From REEB95 sp050729835 (GTDB taxonomy: Bacteria; Pseudomonadota; Alphaproteobacteria; ATCC43930; CGMCC-115725): 64,000 nt of DNA. Position numbers and translations under genes: made by a program. The DNA is taken from assembly GCA_050729835.1 (NCBI GenBank), contig JBOHLS010000002.1, positions 62,001 through 126,000 of the forward strand. Direction: 5' to 3'. The notes beneath the pieces are model-generated. The model ran no database searches. It saw only the letters and a program-made list of their open reading frames with translations, and was not told the origin of the DNA. Below, piece after piece: positions 52,407 to 62,045 of the stretch (position 1 is its first letter; every line of letters begins with the position of its first letter).

Positions 52407-54211
52407 GCACCCGAGCGCACCATCACGTAAGTCCCCGGCGCATCGGCGAGCGGCTTGAGCTTGCCGTCACCCGGCAGGCGCGAATCGATCTCGCCGCCGG
52501 CGAATTGCTTGACCCATTGCTCCCAGCGCGGCCACCACGAGCCGTCGTGAAACTGCGCATCCTTGAGCCAAGCTTCGGGGTCTTTGGGCAACTTGTCGTT
52601 GGTCCAATGGCCATATTTCGATTTGCCCGGCGGATTGACCACGCCGGCGATATGGCCCGAGGCGGCGAGCACGAAGGTCACCGGGCCCGAATAGAGCTGC
52701 GTCACGACATAGGTCGAACGCCACGGCGCGATGTGGTCTTCGCGGGTCGAGAGAATGAAGGTCGGCGTCTTGACCCGGCGCAGATCGATCGGCACGCCGG
52801 CGAGGGTGATGCCGCCCGGCTGCGACAGCCGGTTCTCCTGATACATGCGACGCAGGTAGAAGCTGTGCATTGCCGCCGGCATGCGCGTCGAATCGCTGTT
52901 CCAGTAGAGCAGGTCGAAGGGGAAGGGCTCCTTGCCGAGCAAGTAATTGTTGACGACGAACGACCAGATCAGATCGTTGGCGCGCAGCATGTTGAAGATC
53001 GTCGACATGTCGGCGCCCTCGAGATAGCCGCGCTTGCTCATGCGCTCCTCGAGCGACTTGAGTTGCTCCTCGTCGACGAACACCGACAGCTCGCCGGCTT
53101 CCTTGAAGTCGACCAGCGAGGCAAAGAACGTCGCCGATTTGACGCGCGTGTCGCCTTTGGCCGCGAGGTAAGCGAGCAGCGCGGCTACAAGAGTCCCGCC
53201 AAGGCAATAACCGATGACGTTCGCCTGCTTCTCGCCCGTCGCCTGCTCGATGGCGTCGAGCGCCGCCAGCGGCCCTTCGCGCAGATAATCGTCGAAGCTT
53301 TTCTCGGCTAGGCGCTCGTCTGGATTGACCCACGAGACTACGAACGCAGTATGGCCTTGCTCGACCGCCCATTTGACGAACGAGTTGGTCGGCCGCAGGT
53401 CGAGAATGTAGAACTTGTTGATCCACGGCGGCACGATAAGCAGCGGCGTCTTCTGCACCTTTGCCGTCGCCGGAGCATACTGAATTAGCTCGATCAGGTC
53501 GTTGCGAAACACCACCTTGCCGGGCGAGACGGCGATGTTCTGGCCGACCTTGAAGGAATCGAGGTCGGTCATCTTGATCATCAGCCGGCCCTTGCCGCGC
53601 TCGAGGTCCTCGAGCATGTGCTTGAGCCCGTTGACCAGGTTCTCGCCGCCGCTGTCGATGGTCGCGCGCAGCACTTCGGGATTGGTGGCGACAAAATTGG
53701 TCGGCGCCATCGCGTCGACGAACTGCCGCGTATAGAAGTCCACCTTCTGCGCCGTCCTGTCGTCGAGCCCGTCGACCTTTCGGACGGTTGATTGCAGCCA
53801 GCGCGCGGTCAGCAGATAGCTCTGCTTGATGAAATCGAACAGCGCGCTGTCGCTCCACGCGTCGTCCTTAAAACGGTGATCGCTCGGCGCCGGCTGCACC
53901 ACCGGCGCGGGATTGCCGCCGAGGAAGCGCTCCGCCGCGCTTTGCCACAGCCGCATGTAGTCCTGCCAGAGCGAGAACTGCGCCTCGATCACCGGCCCGG
54001 GGTTGGTCATCATCCTCCGCGTCATCTCGAGGAACGCGCTGCCGATGTTGAGCGGATCGAGCGGGCCGACGCCGCCGTCGGCGCCGGCCGCGTTTTGACG
54101 CGCGATAAACTCGCTCACCAGGTGTTGGCTGCGCGCCGCGATCTCGGCAAGGTTGCGCGACCACACGGCGGGGCCGGCGGTTTTCGGCGATTGGGGTGCG
54201 GTCTCGGTCAT
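52403..54211 (-). CDS. phaC: class I poly(3-hydroxyalkanoate) synthase
   Basis: 602 residues from ATG 54211. PhaC polymerises 3-hydroxyacyl-CoA into storage polyester granules. The lipase-like box GYCLGG carries catalytic C336; the Asp is in STREDHIAPW and the His in LAASGHIAGV, followed by the family hallmark NPPGKSKYGHW. The N-terminal region (FLEMTRRMMTNPGPVIEAQF) marks class I, which needs no PhaE/R partner. phaA/B/R are not adjacent. A longer frame from 54256 adds non-family residues. Confidence 0.96.
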   Translation of the reverse strand: MTETAPQSPKTAGPAVWSRNLAEIAARSQHLVSEFIARQNAAGADGGVGPLDPLNIGSAFLEMTRRMMTNPGPVIEAQFSLWQDYMRLWQSAAERFLGGNPAPVVQPAPSDHRFKDDAWSDSALFDFIKQSYLLTARWLQSTVRKVDGLDDRTAQKVDFYTRQFVDAMAPTNFVATNPEVLRATIDSGGENLVNGLKHMLEDLERGKGRLMIKMTDLDSFKVGQNIAVSPGKVVFRNDLIELIQYAPATAKVQKTPLLIVPPWINKFYILDLRPTNSFVKWAVEQGHTAFVVSWVNPDERLAEKSFDDYLREGPLAALDAIEQATGEKQANVIGYCLGGTLVAALLAYLAAKGDTRVKSATFFASLVDFKEAGELSVFVDEEQLKSLEERMSKRGYLEGADMSTIFNMLRANDLIWSFVVNNYLLGKEPFPFDLLYWNSDSTRMPAAMHSFYLRRMYQENRLSQPGGITLAGVPIDLRRVKTPTFILSTREDHIAPWRSTYVVTQLYSGPVTFVLAASGHIAGVVNPPGKSKYGHWTNDKLPKDPEAWLKDAQFHDGSWWPRWEQWVKQFAGGEIDSRLPGDGKLKPLADAPGTYVMVRSGA

Positions 54212-54360
54212 CGTTCGCTGCAATCCGGCAGGGCTCGCGGCCCGGAGCCGGGCCACCTGCGCCTGCGGTGTGAAAGCATTTGCGTGACGGGCGATTGGGG
54301 CTCTAATACAACGGCGGGGCGCACCTGACTATATAGGCGCGGGCCGGGTGGTTCGCCAGA

Positions 54361-55410
54361 ATGTTGACGCCGAGGCGCAGGATGCGGGTTGTGCGGATTT
54401 GGGTTGGAGCGGCCGTCGCCGCCGCGGCGTTGCTGCTTGCCGGTTGCAGTCACGTTCCCGACGCGGTCAACCCGGTGGCTTGGTATCGCGACGTTTCGGG
54501 TTCGTCGCAAAACGACGCCCAGGACGCCAACCAGCGCAACCAGCAGAATCTCGAGGCCGGCAGCAAGCAACCTTATCCCAACCTGGCGACCGTGCCCAAC
54601 GCGCCGAGCGGCGCGACCAGCACCATCGACCGCGACAAGCTGGTCCAGGGCCTGATCGCCGACCGCTCGCATGGCCAATACAGCAACGAGCAGCTGCAAG
54701 CCGGCAGCCAGCTCGCCAGCATCGCGCCGCCGCCGGCACCGGCCAAGCTCGGCCCGCCCGGCGGTGCGCCGTCAACCGCGACCGCGAGCGCACCGGCCGC
54801 CGCCAACGCGCCGTCGCAGCAAGCCGCCGGCGGTCGGGGACAGCAACCACCGCCGGCAGAGTCGAGCTTGCGGAGCCCGACGATACCGACCGTGCCGCAG
54901 GGCCAGACGCCGCCGCCGCCGCCGCCGCCCGTCAAGGTCGCGCGCACCACGCCGCCGCCGGCGCCGTCGATCCCGACGGCCACGCCGAGTTCGCCGCCAC
55001 CAGCGCCGCAACTGAACGCGCCCCCCGGCGTGCGCGCCGGCGGCCAGCCGTCGCTGGCGATGCATACGCCGTCCGGGGCGCAGAACCCAATCACGGTCTC
55101 GGTCGGCGACGTCGCCTTCGCCCAAGGCTCGGCCGATCTGGCCGAGACGCAGCGCAGCGCGCTGGCCGAAATCGCCGGCCTCTACAAGCAGACCGGCGGC
55201 GAGATCCGCATCGTCGGCCATTCCGAGCCGGGCCACAGCTCCGATGCGATCCGACAGCGGATCGCCGGCCTCGACCTGGCGCTCGATCGCGCCAACGCGG
55301 TGGCCCAGGCGCTGGCGCGGCTGGGCGTGCCGGCGCACAACATCCGCGTCGAAGCCGCGCCGGCCAGCGCCGCGGAACGGCCGCGCGCCGAAGTCTTCAT
55401 GGAATATTGA
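54361..55410 (+). CDS. OmpA-family lipoprotein with proline-rich linker
   Basis: 349 residues. A signal peptide ends in lipobox LLLAGC (C29). Residues 45-240 are low-complexity, rich in Pro, Ala, Ser, Gln, with a run of seven Pro (QTPPPPPPPVK). The C-terminal 110 residues are an OmpA-like peptidoglycan-binding domain (VSVGDVAFAQGSADLAETQR, RIVGHSEPG, LALDRANAVAQAL); GHSE replaces the usual GHTD. It is probably anchored in the outer membrane with its C-terminus on the cell wall. An alternative ATG is at 54382. It is divergent from phaC. Confidence 0.85.
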   Translation: MLTPRRRMRVVRIWVGAAVAAAALLLAGCSHVPDAVNPVAWYRDVSGSSQNDAQDANQRNQQNLEAGSKQPYPNLATVPNAPSGATSTIDRDKLVQGLIADRSHGQYSNEQLQAGSQLASIAPPPAPAKLGPPGGAPSTATASAPAAANAPSQQAAGGRGQQPPPAESSLRSPTIPTVPQGQTPPPPPPPVKVARTTPPPAPSIPTATPSSPPPAPQLNAPPGVRAGGQPSLAMHTPSGAQNPITVSVGDVAFAQGSADLAETQRSALAEIAGLYKQTGGEIRIVGHSEPGHSSDAIRQRIAGLDLALDRANAVAQALARLGVPAHNIRVEAAPASAAERPRAEVFMEY

Positions 55411-55528
55411 TCGCCAGCGGCCGTCGGTATCGTTCATGAGCAACGTACCGGGACGACGACTCGGGCGGCGGAAAACTGTCGCCGCCACCGCCGCCGAAGG
55501 GTACAAACGGCCCTCCAAGGAGCCGAAC

Positions 55529-56809
55529 GTGACATCCCCCCTTCGCATCGGCATTGCCGGCCTCGGCACCGTCGGCACGGGCGTGGCGCGGCTGCTGTCG
55601 GCCAACGCCGGGCTGATCGCCGGCCGCGCCGGACGCAAGCTCGAGCTCGTCGCCGTGCTCGAACGCGACCGCAAACGCGATCGCGGCCTCGATCTGTCGA
55701 AGCCGAAATGGCACACGACGCCGCATGCGTTCGCGACCGACCCGAATGTCGACGTGGTGGTGGAGCTGATCGGCGGGTCCCACGGCATGGCGCTCGATCT
55801 GGTCAAGGCCGCGCTCGCCGCCGGCAAGCCCGTCGTCACCGCCAACAAGGCGATGCTGGCGCATCACGGCAACGCGCTGGCGCGGCTCGCCGCCAAGCAG
55901 GACACGGCGCTCGCCTTCGAGGCGGCGGTCGCCGGCGGCATTCCGATCCTGAAAGCGCTGCGCGAGGGCCTCGCCGCCAACAAAGTGCAACGTGTCTACG
56001 GCATCCTCAACGGCACCTGCAACTACATCCTGACGCAGATGCGCGACAGCCGCCGCGATTTCGCCGCCGTGCTCGGAGAAGCGCAGAAGCTCGGCTATGC
56101 CGAGGCCGATCCGAGCTTCGACATCGACGGCGTCGACACCGCGCACAAACTGGCGATCCTCGCCGCCGTCGCCTTCGGCGGCGCGGTCGATTTCAAGGGC
56201 GTGCACGTCGAAGGCATCCGCCACGTCTCGGCCGCCGACATCGAATTCGCCGAGGCGCTCGGCTATCGCATCAAGCTGCTTGGCATGGCGCGCCAGACGC
56301 CGCACGGCCTGGAGCAGCGCGTGCACCCCTGCATGGTGCCGGCGGCGACGCCGATCGCCCACGTCGAAGGCGTCTTCAACGCCGTCGTGGTCGAGGGCGA
56401 TTTCGTCGGCCGCGTCGTGCTCGAGGGCCGCGGCGCCGGCGCCGAGCCGACGGCTTCGGCGGTCGTCGCCGACCTGATCGACATCGCCCACGACCGCGCC
56501 GGCATCGGCCTCAATGCCGGCGTCAAGCCGAAACTCGCGCCGATGGCGCGCCACGAAGGCGCCTATTACCTGCGGCTGATGGTCGTCGATCGTCCCGGCG
56601 TTATGGCCGACATCACCGCCGCGCTACGCGACGAGAAGGTGTCGATGGAGCAGATGATCCAGCGCGGCCGCGCGCCCGACGAGACCGTTCCTGTCGTCAT
56701 AACGACGCACGCGACGGTCGAGGCGTCGATGTGCCGCGCGCTCGACCGCATCGCGCGCCTGAAGACCGTGCGCGAGAAACCGCGCATGATCCGCATCGAG
56801 GCTCTATAA
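55529..56809 (+). CDS. hom: homoserine dehydrogenase
   Basis: 426 residues from GTG 55529, behind AAGGAG with 6-bp spacing. It reduces aspartate semialdehyde to homoserine on the way to Thr and Met. LRIGIAGLGTVGTGVARLLS is the NAD-binding start; VVTANKAMLAHHG, GILNGTCNYILTQM and GYAEADPSFDIDGVDTAHKL are the catalytic segments. The C-terminal ACT domain (YYLRLMVVDRPGVMADITAA) allows threonine feedback. The long upstream open frame overlaps ompA-like sequence and is not coding. glpX starts 31 bp downstream. Confidence 0.95.
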   Translation: MTSPLRIGIAGLGTVGTGVARLLSANAGLIAGRAGRKLELVAVLERDRKRDRGLDLSKPKWHTTPHAFATDPNVDVVVELIGGSHGMALDLVKAALAAGKPVVTANKAMLAHHGNALARLAAKQDTALAFEAAVAGGIPILKALREGLAANKVQRVYGILNGTCNYILTQMRDSRRDFAAVLGEAQKLGYAEADPSFDIDGVDTAHKLAILAAVAFGGAVDFKGVHVEGIRHVSAADIEFAEALGYRIKLLGMARQTPHGLEQRVHPCMVPAATPIAHVEGVFNAVVVEGDFVGRVVLEGRGAGAEPTASAVVADLIDIAHDRAGIGLNAGVKPKLAPMARHEGAYYLRLMVVDRPGVMADITAALRDEKVSMEQMIQRGRAPDETVPVVITTHATVEASMCRALDRIARLKTVREKPRMIRIEAL

Positions 56810-56840
56810 CAACGCTACGGCACGGGAGCGGAGGCGAGGG

Positions 56841-57836
56841 ATGGGCGACAACAACCACCGGATGGACCGCAACCTGGCGCTCGAGGCGGTGCGCGTCACC
56901 GAGGCGGCGGCGTTGTCGGCATCGCGTCTGATGGGCCGCGGCGACGAGAAATCCGCCGACCAAGCGGCGGTCGACGCCATGCGCAAAGCGCTCAACGGCC
57001 TCGCCATCGACGGCACGGTGGTGATCGGCGAGGGCGAGCGCGACGAGGCGCCGATGCTCTATATCGGCGAAAAGGTCGGCACCGGGCAGGGCCCCAAGAT
57101 CGACATCGCGCTCGATCCGCTCGAAGGCACGACGATCACGGCCAAGGGCGGCCAGAATGCGCTCGCGGTGATCGCCATGGGCGAGGCTGGCGGCTTCCTC
57201 AACGCGCCCGACGTCTACATGGACAAGATCGCCGTCGGGCTCGGCGACGGCGTCGTCGATCTCGACGCGCCGCCGGCCGAGAACCTCAAGAACCTCGCCA
57301 AGGCCAAGAAGATCGCGGTGTCGGATTTGGTTGTCTGCATCCTCGACCGGCCGCGCCACAGCGACCTCATCGCCAAGGTGCGCGCCGCCGGTGCGCGCAT
57401 CATGTTGATCTCGGACGGCGATGTCTCCGGCGTGATCGCCACCGCGCGGCCGGAAAGCGGCGTCGACATCTACATAGGATCGGGCGGCGCGCCCGAAGGC
57501 GTGCTTGCCGCCGCCGCCTTGCGCTGCATCGGCGGCTTCATGCAGGGCCGGCTGCTGTTCCGCAACGACGACGAGAAGGGCCGCGCCCGGCGCCTCGGTG
57601 TCGCCGACCTCAACCGCAAATACGGCCTCGAGGACCTCGCCAAGGGCGACGTGATGTTCGCCGCCACCGGCGTCACCACCGGCACGATGCTCCAAGGCGT
57701 GCGCCGCATCGAGCACGGCGCGGTCACGCAGTCGATGGTCATGCGCTCCAAGAGCGGCACGGTGCGGATGATCGAGGCGGTGCACAACTTCGAGCGCAAG
57801 AGCAACTTCGACTTCCTGCAACAGGATGGACGGTAA
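56841..57836 (+). CDS. glpX: class II fructose-1,6-bisphosphatase
   Basis: A 331-residue GlpX-type metal-dependent phosphatase used in gluconeogenesis and, in autotrophs, in the Calvin cycle. NLALEAVRVTEAAALSASRL, KSADQAAVDAMRKALNGLAI, DGTVVIGEGERDEAPMLYIG and DPLEGTT (metal/phosphate site) are hallmarks. It is placed between hom and recJ, a frequent alphaproteobacterial order, and overlaps recJ by 11 bp. Confidence 0.95.
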   Translation: MGDNNHRMDRNLALEAVRVTEAAALSASRLMGRGDEKSADQAAVDAMRKALNGLAIDGTVVIGEGERDEAPMLYIGEKVGTGQGPKIDIALDPLEGTTITAKGGQNALAVIAMGEAGGFLNAPDVYMDKIAVGLGDGVVDLDAPPAENLKNLAKAKKIAVSDLVVCILDRPRHSDLIAKVRAAGARIMLISDGDVSGVIATARPESGVDIYIGSGGAPEGVLAAAALRCIGGFMQGRLLFRNDDEKGRARRLGVADLNRKYGLEDLAKGDVMFAATGVTTGTMLQGVRRIEHGAVTQSMVMRSKSGTVRMIEAVHNFERKSNFDFLQQDGR

Positions 57837-59625
57837 CGCCGGCGCACGCGGCTTTCTCGGCGTCGAGCGCTCGCTCCGGGGCCTGCGCTGGCGCGAGCGC
57901 GACGGTGACGCCCGGCTCGGCCTGACGCTGGCCCAGCGTCTCGACGTGCCCGAGATCGTCGGCCGCATCCTGTCGTGTCGCGGCATAGCCGAGAGCGAGG
58001 CCGAGCGCTTCCTGGCGCCGACGCTACGCGACGCGCTGCCAGATCCGCTGTCGTTCAAGGGCATGGAGGAAGCGGCGGCGCGCATCGTGCGCGCAATCCG
58101 GGCGGGCGAGACCATCGCCGTGTTCGGCGATTACGACGTCGATGGCGCTACATCTTCGGCGCTGCTCAAGCGCTTTTTCGAATCTGCCGGCGGCCGAGTC
58201 AGGATCTACATCCCCGACCGCCAGCGCGAGGGCTACGGCCCGAACGCGCCGGCGTTGCTGAAGCTCAAGGCCGAAGGCGCGGCGATCGCGATCACCGTCG
58301 ATTGCGGCGTGACCGCGTTCGCGCCCTTGGCCGAAGCCGCCAATGCCGGGCTCGATGTCGTCGTCGTCGACCATCACGTCGCCGAGCCGAGCCTGCCGCG
58401 CGCCTTGGCGGTGATCAACCCCAACCGGCTCGACGAAAGCGGCGCGTTCGGCAACCTTGCGGCGGTTGGCGTCGCCTTCCTGCTCGCGGTGGCGGTCAAT
58501 CGCGCGCTACGCCAGGCCGGCCACTACGCGGGGCGCGCCGAGCCCGATCTGATGACGCTGCTCGATCTGGTGGCGCTCGGCACGGTGTGCGACGTGGTGC
58601 CGCTGACGGGGCTCAACCGCGCGCTGGTGGCGCAGGGCCTAAAGGTGATGCGCCAGCGCCGCAACGCCGGCATTGCCGCGCTCGCCGACGCGGCGCGATT
58701 GGCCGAGCGCATTGACGCTTATCACGCTGGTTTCATTCTCGGCCCGCGCGTCAACGCCGGCGGACGCGTCGGCGCCGCCGATCTCGGCACGCGGCTCTTG
58801 TCGACCGACGATCCGCTCGAAGCGCGTCAGATCGCCGCCGAGCTCGACCGCCTCAACGACGAGCGCCGCCAGATCGAGGCGCGCGTACTCGAAGAGGCGA
58901 TCACCCAGGTCGAGGCCGGCGACGGCAAGCCGCCGCTGATCTTCGTCGCCAAGGAAGGCTGGCATCCCGGCGTCATCGGCATCGTCGCCAGCCGCTTGAA
59001 GGAGCGTTACGGCCGGCCGGCACTGGTGACGGCGATCGAGAATGGCGTCGCCAAGGGATCGGGCCGCTCGGTCGCCGGCGTCGCGCTCGGCGCCGCGGTG
59101 ATCGCCGCGCGCCAGGCGGGTCTGCTGGTGAACGGCGGCGGCCACGCCATGGCGGCGGGATTCACCGCCGAAACCGTCAAGCTCGATGCGCTGCGCGACT
59201 TCCTCGGCGCGTGTGTCGGCGAGGCGCTGGCCGGCCAGGAGCCCGTGCCCGAGCTCGCCATCGACGGCGCGCTCGCTTGCGCCGCGGCGACGCCCGATTT
59301 CGCGGCGCTGATCGAGCGCCTGGCGCCGTTTGGCACCGGCAATTCCGAGCCGCGCTTCGCTTTCGCCAATCTGCGCGTGCTGCGCGCCACGGTGGTCGGG
59401 CAGAACCAGGCGCATGTCAGCTGCACGCTGGGCGACGGCGCCGGCACCGGCCGGATCAAGGCGATCGCCTTCCGCGCGCTCGAAAGCGCACTCGGCCCGG
59501 CGCTGCTCCAGTCGCAAGGCGCGGGGTTCCACGTCGCCGGCCACATCCGTGCCGACAACTGGCAGGGCCGCGAAGGCGTGCAGCTGCTGATCGACGACGC
59601 CGCGCCGGCGCTCAACTCGGCATAG
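57826..59625 (+). CDS. recJ: single-stranded-DNA-specific exonuclease RecJ
   Basis: 599 residues of the DHH superfamily, degrading single-stranded DNA 5' to 3' in recombination and mismatch repair. Metal motifs: IAVFGDYDVDGATSSALLKR, GYGPN, VDCGVTAF, VVVDHHVAEPSLP, then the DHHA1 part with RVNAGGRVG and VNGGGHAMAAGF. Length and C-terminal OB-like domain are normal. It overlaps the glpX end and is followed by repeat-bearing intergenic DNA. Confidence 0.95.
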   Translation: MDGNAGARGFLGVERSLRGLRWRERDGDARLGLTLAQRLDVPEIVGRILSCRGIAESEAERFLAPTLRDALPDPLSFKGMEEAAARIVRAIRAGETIAVFGDYDVDGATSSALLKRFFESAGGRVRIYIPDRQREGYGPNAPALLKLKAEGAAIAITVDCGVTAFAPLAEAANAGLDVVVVDHHVAEPSLPRALAVINPNRLDESGAFGNLAAVGVAFLLAVAVNRALRQAGHYAGRAEPDLMTLLDLVALGTVCDVVPLTGLNRALVAQGLKVMRQRRNAGIAALADAARLAERIDAYHAGFILGPRVNAGGRVGAADLGTRLLSTDDPLEARQIAAELDRLNDERRQIEARVLEEAITQVEAGDGKPPLIFVAKEGWHPGVIGIVASRLKERYGRPALVTAIENGVAKGSGRSVAGVALGAAVIAARQAGLLVNGGGHAMAAGFTAETVKLDALRDFLGACVGEALAGQEPVPELAIDGALACAAATPDFAALIERLAPFGTGNSEPRFAFANLRVLRATVVGQNQAHVSCTLGDGAGTGRIKAIAFRALESALGPALLQSQGAGFHVAGHIRADNWQGREGVQLLIDDAAPALNSA

Positions 59626-59635
59626 GCATTGGTGC

Positions 59636-59676
59636 GTCCTTCGACACGGCCGCTGCCCGGCCTGCTCAGGATGAGG
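59636..59676. repeat. short palindromic repeat (rhizobial type), copy 1
   Basis: The sequence GTCCTTCGACACGGCCGCTG, then CCCGGCCTGCTCAGGATGAG, resembles a widespread rhizobial intergenic palindrome (CTTCGAGACGGCC...CTCAGGATGAGG); GGCCGCTGCCCGGCC is its internal stem. It lies 10 bp after the recJ stop. Confidence 0.6.
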
Positions 59677-59702
59677 CACTTTCTTGATGGCACAAAGAAA
59701 TG

Positions 59703-59784
59703 CCCTCACCCTGAGGAGCCCCGCGCCCTCGATGCTTTGAGACGCTATGCTCCTCAGCATGAGGGCGCGGGGCGTCTCGAAGTG
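59703..59784. repeat. palindromic repeat (rhizobial type), copy 2
   Basis: CCCTCACCCTGAGGAGC (59703-59719) and GCTCCTCAGCATGAGGG (59749-59765) are inverted copies with two mismatches; GCGCGGGGCGTCTCGAAG at the right end pairs partly with CCCCGCGCC at 59719-59727. It is related to copy 1, so two members of the element family lie in one 195-bp gap. Confidence 0.65.
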
Positions 59785-59820
59785 TGAACCTGTCGAAGCC
59801 CGCACGATCTCCATCCAGTC

Positions 59821-61740
59821 TTACGGCAGCCAGCGTTCCTTCCACGCCTGGAACATCAGCACCGTCCACAGCGGGTATTGCCAGTTGCGCTGGCCCGACA
59901 GGTGCTCGCGCCATTTGGCGCGGATCGGCGCCGGGTCGAACACGCCCTCGGCGGCGAGACGGCGTTCGCCGAGCAGGTTCTCCGCCCAGTCCTTGAGCGG
60001 CCCGCGCAGCCAGGAATCGATCGGCACCCCGAAGCCCATTTTCGGTCTATCAATGAGTGCCTTCGGCACATATCGGTCGAGCACGCGGCGCAGCACGCGC
60101 TTGCCGATGCCGCCACTGGCCTTGAGCGCCGGCTTCAGTCGCCATGCGAACTCGACGACGCGGTGATCCAAGAGCGGCACGCGCGCCTCGAGCGACACCG
60201 CCATCGAAGCGCGGTCGACCTTGGTCAGGATGTCGTCGGGCAAATAGGTGAGGGTGTCGAGATACTGCATGCGCTCGACCGGATCGGGCACGCGCCCGGC
60301 GACGCGTTCGTCCCATAGCAGGCCCCTGGGCTCGGCGCCGCCGCGCACGACGGCGTCGGGATCGTCCCAATGCGTGACCAGCAGGCGGTAGAAATCGGCC
60401 GGCGTGCCGGCGAGCGCGCCGGCGAGCTTATGCATGCGGTCGCCGAATTGCGGCATCGCCCACGAGCCGAGCGCCGACCAGGTGCTGGGCGCGACGCTTT
60501 TCACCGCCGCGGCGGCGAGGCCGCGCGCGCCTTGCGGCACGACGTCGAACACGCGCCGCACCGCCTCGGAGCGGAAGTAGCGGTTATAGCCGGCGAAGAG
60601 CTCGTCGCCGCCGTCGCCCGACAGCGCGACGGTGACGTGCCGACGCGTCATCTCGGACACCAGGAAGGTCGGGATCTGCGAGGAATCGGCGAAGGGCTCG
60701 TCGTACATGTCGGGCAAACGCGGGATCACCTCGAGCGCATGGCCGGGCTCGACATAAAGCTCGGTATGGTCGGTGCCGAGATGCCTGGCGACGCGCGCCG
60801 CGTGTGGCGCCTCGTCGAAGCCTTTCTCGCGAAAGCCGATCGAGAACGAGCGGACGGGACGGCTGCTACTCTTCTGCATCAGCGCCAGCACGGTCGATGA
60901 ATCGATGCCGCCCGACAGGAACGCGCCCAAAGGCACGTCGGCGACCATGCGCCGCTTGATCGCGTCGCTCAGCAGCGCATCGAGAATTTGCGCCGCTTCA
61001 TCCTCGCTGCCGGCGAAGCGGTCGGCCCGACCCCGGGCGGCGGCTTCGTCGAGCGACCAAAAGGCGCGGATCTCAACCGGCTGATTGGCGCGCGCGACCA
61101 GAATGGTTCCGGGCGCGAGCTGGCACACGCCGCGATAGATACCGCGCGCTCCGGGAACATAGGCGAAGCGCAGGAAGGCGGCGACGGCGTCGCAGTCGAG
61201 CGCGGGGTTCCATTCCTTGACCGCGCGTAGCGCCTTGAGCTCGGAGCCAAAGAGCAGCGTCTCTCCGGCCTCAATCCAGTACATGGGTTTTATGCCAAGC
61301 CGATCGCGCACGAGATAGAGCGCGCGCTCCTGCCGGTCCCACAAGGCGAGCGCGAACATGCCGATGAGGCGCTTGATCGTCGCCTCGACGCCCCAGACCG
61401 CGGCGCCTTCGACGATCACTTCGGTGTCGCAATGGCCGCGAAACTTGCGGCCGGCGGCTTCGATCTCGGACTTGAGCGCGTCGGCGTTATAGACCTCGCC
61501 GTTGTAGGAGACGACGAAACGGCCGCAGGAAGACGCCATCGGCTGCGCTCCGGCGGGCGAGAGATCGATGATCGACAGCCGCCGGTGACCGAGCGCGATG
61601 CCGGCGGCGGCATCGGCCCAGACGTCGCCGGCGTCGGGGCCGCGATGCTGGAGCGCGTCGGCCATGGCGCGGCCCTGCGCCGCCAGCGCCGCGGGCGCGC
61701 GCCGCGCGCGATAATCGAACAGGCCGGCGACGCCGCACAT
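59821..61740 (-). CDS. asnB: glutamine-hydrolysing asparagine synthase
   Basis: 639 residues from ATG 61740 (MCGVAGLFDY), chosen because the N-terminal Cys2 is the glutaminase nucleophile after Met removal. The glutaminase domain contains LSIIDLSPAGAQPM and VSYNGEVYNAD; the synthetase domain starts near 235 with the PP-loop LSGGIDSSTVLALMQ. It forms Asn, or amidates another carboxylate in surface-polysaccharide clusters; no such cluster is adjacent, so plain asparagine synthesis is likeliest. Upstream in-frame residues to 61770 are ignored. Confidence 0.93.
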   Translation of the reverse strand: MCGVAGLFDYRARRAPAALAAQGRAMADALQHRGPDAGDVWADAAAGIALGHRRLSIIDLSPAGAQPMASSCGRFVVSYNGEVYNADALKSEIEAAGRKFRGHCDTEVIVEGAAVWGVEATIKRLIGMFALALWDRQERALYLVRDRLGIKPMYWIEAGETLLFGSELKALRAVKEWNPALDCDAVAAFLRFAYVPGARGIYRGVCQLAPGTILVARANQPVEIRAFWSLDEAAARGRADRFAGSEDEAAQILDALLSDAIKRRMVADVPLGAFLSGGIDSSTVLALMQKSSSRPVRSFSIGFREKGFDEAPHAARVARHLGTDHTELYVEPGHALEVIPRLPDMYDEPFADSSQIPTFLVSEMTRRHVTVALSGDGGDELFAGYNRYFRSEAVRRVFDVVPQGARGLAAAAVKSVAPSTWSALGSWAMPQFGDRMHKLAGALAGTPADFYRLLVTHWDDPDAVVRGGAEPRGLLWDERVAGRVPDPVERMQYLDTLTYLPDDILTKVDRASMAVSLEARVPLLDHRVVEFAWRLKPALKASGGIGKRVLRRVLDRYVPKALIDRPKMGFGVPIDSWLRGPLKDWAENLLGERRLAAEGVFDPAPIRAKWREHLSGQRNWQYPLWTVLMFQAWKERWLP

Positions 61741-61883
61741 CAGGCAGCCGGGCGAAGGCGAGGGGAACACATCGCGGCGGAGTGTGCCGAGGGCGGGCGC
61801 CGCCGTCGAGAGGGCTTTTGACTCGCGATACGTCGTGGCAATGGTTGCTTTATCCGATACGGGCCGTTAGATGAACGCGGCCC

Positions 61884-61959
61884 GTCCCCATCGTCTAGAG
61901 GCCTAGGACATCGCCCTTTCACGGCGGTAACGCGGGTTCGAATCCCGCTGGGGACACCA
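61884..61959 (+). tRNA. tRNA-Glu (anticodon TTC)
   Basis: Acceptor GTCCCCA/TGGGGAC, D-arm with TAGAGGCCTAGGACA, anticodon stem TCGCC/GGCGG (one G-T pair) with loop CTTTCAC (anticodon TTC), T-arm CGGGTTCGAATCCCG, and encoded ACCA. All 76 positions fit a glutamate tRNA. Confidence 0.97.
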
Positions 61960-62045
61960 GTCGCTCGACCCGCCCAGCTTGACTAAACCCGCCGGCCACG
62001 AGAGCCTGCTTTCGCCAACCGGCTGGATCACTCGCGGGCGCGCCA

